DNA of 64,000 nucleotides, taken from contig NC_019567.1 of assembly GCF_000317895.1 (NCBI RefSeq), positions 1,054,001 to 1,118,000 on the forward strand. The letters run 5' to 3'. This document shows positions 60,405 through 64,000 of the stretch, piece after piece. The stretch comes from Bdellovibrio bacteriovorus str. Tiberius (lineage in GTDB: Bacteria; Bdellovibrionota; Bdellovibrionia; Bdellovibrionales; Bdellovibrionaceae). A program made the position numbers and the translations under genes. Within the stretch, counting starts at the first letter, position 1. The number at the start of each line of letters is the position of its first letter. The notes under the pieces are model-generated. The model was not told the DNA's origin. It ran no database searches and saw nothing but the letters and a program-made list of their open reading frames with translations.

Positions 60405-60419
60405 GTGTCCGTCGTGTCT
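60405..60419 (-). repeat. dispersed 15-bp element, copy AGACACGACGGACAC
   Basis: Minus-strand full match between the 59929-60318 gene and the SDR gene. With the copy at 59818 it brackets the single small secreted gene in opposite orientation. Confidence 0.65.
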
Positions 60420-60526
60420 GGCGAGGCGCATGAGTATAAACAGTTAATTATTGGTAATGATGCTGGCACGCCTTGCAATCTATATTAGGTTTGAGAAATA
60501 TATCTGTCTATCAACAAGGGGGATAG

Positions 60527-61264
60527 ATGAGCAAGGGGACATATCGCTTTTCTGGCAAGGTCGCCGTCGTGGCTGGAGGTTCTTCCGGTACCGGGCGTGC
60601 GACTGCAATTGCTTTTGCGCAATCCGGGGCTCACGTGGTTATTTTGGATCGGGACGCCGTTGGTGGTGCCCGAACGTTGGAAATGATAAGAAGGATTGAC
60701 GGACTTGCCGATTTTATTAGCTGTGATGTTGCAGATTTTGCGATGGTGAAAACGGCATTTTCTCAGATTGAAATGGCCTTTGGGCGTCTCGACTATGCCT
60801 TTAACAATACCTTGATAGACGGGGTGTGGAGCAGCCCTACATCGTGTGCTACAGAAGCTTTTAAGGATATAATTAACACCAACTTATATGGGGTGTTACA
60901 CTGTATGAAGTCTGAAATCCCTCTGATGTTGAAAAATGGTGGCGGTGCCATCGTAAACTGTGTTTCAGCTATGGGCCCGGTGGGCGCCGTAGGAATGCCG
61001 GCATACGTAGCGAGCAAGCACGCTGTTATGGGACTTACTAAAGCAGTGGCAGCAGAGTTTTCTGGTAAAGGTATTCGGGCGAATTGCATCTGTCCGGGTT
61101 CTATTGATGCGCCAATGTTAGAAAGTCTTTTGACTGCACCTCCTGTCAATCGTATTGAGCGGATGGAGGAGATCGCAGAATGTGTCCTGTGGTTGTGCTC
61201 AGATAGTGCATCGTTCGTTTCTGGGCATATCATGGCCGATGATGGCGGCGTCGTCGCACTTTAA
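60527..61264 (+). CDS. SDR family oxidoreductase with altered cofactor motifs
   Basis: 245 residues, paralogue of the SDR at 48.7 kb. The catalytic Ser147 (VNCVSAMG), Tyr160 and Lys164 (YVASK) are kept. The cofactor motif reads VAGGSSGTGR, with Ala for the usual Thr, and the NNAG motif reads NNTL, both substitutions that normally weaken or change cofactor binding. ILDRD suggests NAD if it still binds. AAGGGGGATAG precedes the ATG. It is convergent with the next gene, with stops eight bases apart. Could be an active enzyme with unusual fine structure or one on the way to a non-catalytic role. Confidence 0.87.
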   Translation: MSKGTYRFSGKVAVVAGGSSGTGRATAIAFAQSGAHVVILDRDAVGGARTLEMIRRIDGLADFISCDVADFAMVKTAFSQIEMAFGRLDYAFNNTLIDGVWSSPTSCATEAFKDIINTNLYGVLHCMKSEIPLMLKNGGGAIVNCVSAMGPVGAVGMPAYVASKHAVMGLTKAVAAEFSGKGIRANCICPGSIDAPMLESLLTAPPVNRIERMEEIAECVLWLCSDSASFVSGHIMADDGGVVAL

Positions 61265-61272
61265 CCCCGCAG

Positions 61273-62691
61273 TTATTGGGTGCCTTTTTCTGCAGAGCTA
61301 ATAGAGTTAGCTTCATGTTCTGGAGTTAGGACCGACTTTTTTTGCAATTCATCGCATTTTCCTATGATGTAGGGCAGCTGCTCTTTGACTACTGTCATTT
61401 GACTTGCGGCTGCACATCCCAATTCGTATTTTAGGTTTCCGAAGTAGGAGTCTCCCTTCTCCATCTTCAAGTCAGGATATCTGCATTGGCCTTGTTGATA
61501 GGCTCGCATATAATTATACAAAGGATTGGTCTGCGTTCCATCTATCTCAAGAGAGTTCGCAAAGCTCACCTGCGGATAGCTTGTATCTATGTATCCAGGC
61601 GTCCCTGTATTGGAATAGAAGCTGGCGGTGAACTTCCTATTTGAATTCAGACTATCAAGAGGCCCAGGGAAAAATGCACCTTTTATTTCAATATAGTTCT
61701 TGGGTCCTTTGCTAATTTTAGGTTCGTATGTTTTTCCATTCACCTTCATTTTCAGCTGGATGTCGGTTTCGGAGCAGCTGACTACTTCGACCTTGGCATC
61801 TTTTCCAACTGCGGACTGTTTTTTTTGCTTTTGAATCTGCGACAATAAAAGTTTGCATAGCGATGGGTTGGATTTCATAAGTTCGGATCGTTCACTAATA
61901 CTTAGCTCCATCAAGTCGTTTATCGAATCGCCGGGGATTTCTAGTTTGCATTCTGAAAGCGAGGCGGTACGAATGTACCTTTGCAATGACAGCAGGGATT
62001 CGCTCGAGGCAGGGTTTAGACAAGTTTTAATTGCAGCTATCTTCGCACTTTCTTGGGCCGCTAGGGTGCCTCCTAGCGCAAGGGCGCCAGCACGAACAGA
62101 GTTCTGGGCTAGGTGTTTGACCTTAATCCTTCCTGAGAAGGACTCTATATTCTCAAGTGACGCACGATATTTCTGTGTATGCAATTCGTAGGTTCTTTTC
62201 TTTTCTGCAAGCTCCTGGGATAGCGAAGATTTTGTCCGACCTTGATCACTATAGCTTCTTAGGTGGGCACTTTCGTATTCTAAGTAGGCCTTTTCCTTAT
62301 TCATAAAGGCGGCCTTTCGTTCTTTCTGTAGGTTTAGATACGTTTCGATATCTTTTGCCGAAATTCCAAGATTTTGCAGTTGAGCTATCAGCAGTCGGGG
62401 GTTCTTCTGATTTTTTACCAAGCCAGTTAATTTTGTTGTATCACGCGGGGGCTTCAATCCAGAGGCCGCCAAGCTTCCAGTGAAGATTCCAGTACCTATT
62501 ATGACCTGATCGGATAAACCACAGCGGATCCAAGACTGCGAACTTTGGCAGTCGGCACGAACACTTGCCTCCCAAAGCACATCAGCATTGGCGCAGCCTG
62601 CGGGGGCAGGGGGCTCTGCGCCAATGCTATGTGGGGGAACAAATATAATGAATGTGAATGAAAAAGCTTTTGCTTGAACGAGCAGGTTCAT
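61273..62691 (-). CDS. secreted protein with central coiled coil, unknown
   Basis: 472 residues. The N-terminal signal peptide (MNLLVQAKAFSFTFIIFV, cut near GA) is followed by a Cys-containing segment, a helical coiled coil (about 95-195; NLQKERKAAFMNKEKAYLEYES onward) with a short hydrophobic patch (AGALALGGTLAA), then a C-terminal strand-rich domain with several Cys (VVSCSETD, GQCRYPD, LGCAAAS, GKCDEL). Not recognised. No strong ribosome binding site precedes the ATG. It begins 16 bases after the pilin-like gene on the same strand, so it is probably co-transcribed and may serve the same surface structure. Confidence 0.68.
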   Translation of the reverse strand: MNLLVQAKAFSFTFIIFVPPHSIGAEPPAPAGCANADVLWEASVRADCQSSQSWIRCGLSDQVIIGTGIFTGSLAASGLKPPRDTTKLTGLVKNQKNPRLLIAQLQNLGISAKDIETYLNLQKERKAAFMNKEKAYLEYESAHLRSYSDQGRTKSSLSQELAEKKRTYELHTQKYRASLENIESFSGRIKVKHLAQNSVRAGALALGGTLAAQESAKIAAIKTCLNPASSESLLSLQRYIRTASLSECKLEIPGDSINDLMELSISERSELMKSNPSLCKLLLSQIQKQKKQSAVGKDAKVEVVSCSETDIQLKMKVNGKTYEPKISKGPKNYIEIKGAFFPGPLDSLNSNRKFTASFYSNTGTPGYIDTSYPQVSFANSLEIDGTQTNPLYNYMRAYQQGQCRYPDLKMEKGDSYFGNLKYELGCAAASQMTVVKEQLPYIIGKCDELQKKSVLTPEHEANSISSAEKGTQ

Positions 62692-62707
62692 AAATTTTAT
62701 TTCTCTT

Positions 62708-63793
62708 TTAAGGATTGGGAGTCTTCAAGTCGCACAGGGCAAGGCGAATTCCCCCACCGTAGTTGGTTTTATATGCTGGGGGTTCTAACGCTACAGACTT
62801 TTCTGCAGCGGCATATGATTGGTTTAAGGCAGATAGTTTGGCTGTAGTTAGATCTCCGTAAAAGAAGGAAAGATTAAGGCCAATGGCTTGTTGTGAAACA
62901 CGAAGATGGATGTACCTCGAGCCCATCATTGTCGAGTCAGCAAGTCCACCTCCATAGGTCTGGGGGCCGAAGATACTGCCTCCTACATTCCAGACAGCTG
63001 CTAGACTGTTGCTGCTGTTAAATGTCCGGCTTAAAACACATGTGCAAGTGTTTATAGTCTTACTTCCACACCCGTCAAAACCATGTTGCGTGATGCTGAA
63101 ACCTATTAGCTTTAGATCGGGGGCTTTCAAGCCCAAGGCGATGACTTGCGGGTCTTCTTCGATATTTATCGTGCAAGTGTTTTCTGAATTGTTACCCGCA
63201 TGGCAAAAGATCGGGATATTGACGATACCTTCTTGCATGGTGCCTACCGCAGTCGGCATACAGTTCAATATTTTTGCAGCAGAGGGACTGCTTATATCGG
63301 CCAGGATTGTTGTGGAAATTGAAAGAGGCTTTAGAGGGCGTACGGTTTTGGTTTCGTCAAACTCGACAAGCCACTGTCCGCTCCAGTTTGAGTCGTGTCC
63401 TGAATCGATCTGAAGGCGGATGTTCTTCACGAATAAAGTGTTCGAATATCCAGAAGCTTGCTTGCCGACTTCAGCTGTCGTGGTTGTCCCAGCCGTGTTC
63501 GTGTAAAGCTTGGAAACAGTCATGTTCTGTGGATTGATTTTTGAGGCAATAGTGCTATTGAAGGTCTGAGGATTTGGGTTGTTCAAGACGTATTTGCAAA
63601 CCGATCCATCCGCCAAAGTAGATATTAGAAGCTTTTGAAGGTCCGCGGCGGCGAGCTGCTCGTTGAGGGCACGAGCCTCTTTGGATTGATGACTAAGAAC
63701 GCTAGCAACCGTTGCGGCCAGAAGGGCCGTTAGGCCTATCGAGACCAAGACTTGGATCAAAGAATTTCCGCGACTATTTAAGAAGTGTTTCAT
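62708..63793 (-). CDS. pilin-like protein with prepilin leader
   Basis: About 361 residues. Leader MKHFLNSRG followed by NSLIQVLVSIGLTALLAATVASVL: prepilin peptidase site after Gly9, hydrophobic helix, and Gln in place of Glu at +5. The first 60 mature residues (ARALNEQLAAADLQKLLISTLADGSVCKYV) and the middle (VRPLKPLSISTTILADISSPSAAKILNCM) match the leaderless protein at 43.6 kb, so they are paralogues with different C-terminal parts. The C-terminal region has Cys pairs (IFCHAGNN, NTCTINI, GCGSKT, CTCVLS). GAGGATACAAA precedes the ATG. No assembly gene is nearby. Confidence 0.72.
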   Translation of the reverse strand: MKHFLNSRGNSLIQVLVSIGLTALLAATVASVLSHQSKEARALNEQLAAADLQKLLISTLADGSVCKYVLNNPNPQTFNSTIASKINPQNMTVSKLYTNTAGTTTTAEVGKQASGYSNTLFVKNIRLQIDSGHDSNWSGQWLVEFDETKTVRPLKPLSISTTILADISSPSAAKILNCMPTAVGTMQEGIVNIPIFCHAGNNSENTCTINIEEDPQVIALGLKAPDLKLIGFSITQHGFDGCGSKTINTCTCVLSRTFNSSNSLAAVWNVGGSIFGPQTYGGGLADSTMMGSRYIHLRVSQQAIGLNLSFFYGDLTTAKLSALNQSYAAAEKSVALEPPAYKTNYGGGIRLALCDLKTPNP

Positions 63794-64000
63794 TTTGTAT
63801 CCTCTCATTTCGTGCGGTAACGATTGACGTCATTTAGATCGACATCAGGGGCAAAAGACTAAATGAGGATTCCTGTAATCTTCCATGAATGGAACGGGTT
63901 GAAAGTAGATATTGTTTTGGCGGGTAGGCAGTGCAGATCGAGAAACAGATTTTTGCTCCACTGGGGTTCACAAAACGTGTCTATGGGCCGTGAATCGTCA

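Noticed and set aside
31000-64000. CRISPR array or integron attC array as explanation for the dispersed element
   Set aside because: The copies are kilobases apart, have no spacers of constant size, no cas or integrase gene is present, and the element lacks the paired R/L boxes of attC sites.
1-64000. tRNA, rRNA, insertion sequences, phage genes
   Set aside because: No such gene or terminal inverted repeat with a transposase was seen. The S74 domains are phage-like, but the proteins have bacterial signal peptides and no phage neighbours.

Overview
The window reads as chromosome of a predatory deltaproteobacterium of the Bdellovibrio type, most likely B. bacteriovorus or a close relative. The basis is the gene content: many small secreted or lipid-anchored proteins without clear relatives, two lytic transglycosylases, chemoreceptors, two very large fibre proteins ending in a peptidase S74 (endosialidase-type) chaperone domain that match the mosaic adhesive trimer (MAT) fibres known from Bdellovibrio, and a long non-coding RNA with a c-di-GMP-I (GEMM) aptamer that resembles the attack-phase merRNA of B. 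bacteriovorus. The species call is inference. I saw no rRNA, tRNA, CRISPR array, transposase or integrase.

Left part (1-28 kb), GC-richer and mostly housekeeping or envelope genes: the 3' end of a DUF3299 gene with a DUF2796 protein, LolD-like ATPase and FtsX-like permease (a Zrg-type metal-uptake operon); a lipoprotein pair; a three-gene operon of FecR-like protein, outer-membrane barrel and membrane adenylate cyclase; greB; a DUF3465 protein and a YheT-like hydrolase; a GT2 glycosyltransferase divergent from an Agl23/TIGR03663 membrane glycosyltransferase that overlaps a soluble lytic transglycosylase; mltD with three LysM domains; a chemoreceptor with a FliA-type promoter; a LysR regulator divergent from a small secreted protein; a lysozyme-like secreted protein; and the first MAT-type fibre.

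Middle (28-43 kb): an M48 peptidase, ilvE with a hairpin over its ribosome binding site, the c-di-GMP RNA on the minus strand, then a minus-strand run of a beta-sandwich protein, a transglutaminase-like protein, a DUF3943 protein and the second MAT-type fibre, followed by a chemoreceptor operon carrying a putative zinc protease.

Right part (42-64 kb), visibly AT-richer and accessory in character: small secreted proteins and lipoproteins, three pilin-like proteins with Gln at the usual Glu+5 position, a metallo-beta-lactamase-fold protein without its histidine motif, two SDR oxidoreductases, a trypsin-like protease split from its signal peptide by a 7-A tract, a 926-residue membrane protein, a RIFT-barrel lipoprotein, and a formylglycine-enzyme-like lipoprotein without the catalytic cysteines.

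The most unusual signal is a 15-bp dispersed element, RGACAYGNNRGACAY. I found eight full copies and two degenerate ones, all between genes and only in the AT-rich part. They sit at the borders of gene modules, and two copies lie inside 37-bp imperfect direct repeats that exactly bracket the 926-residue gene. This looks like a cassette-boundary or regulatory repeat that I do not recognise.
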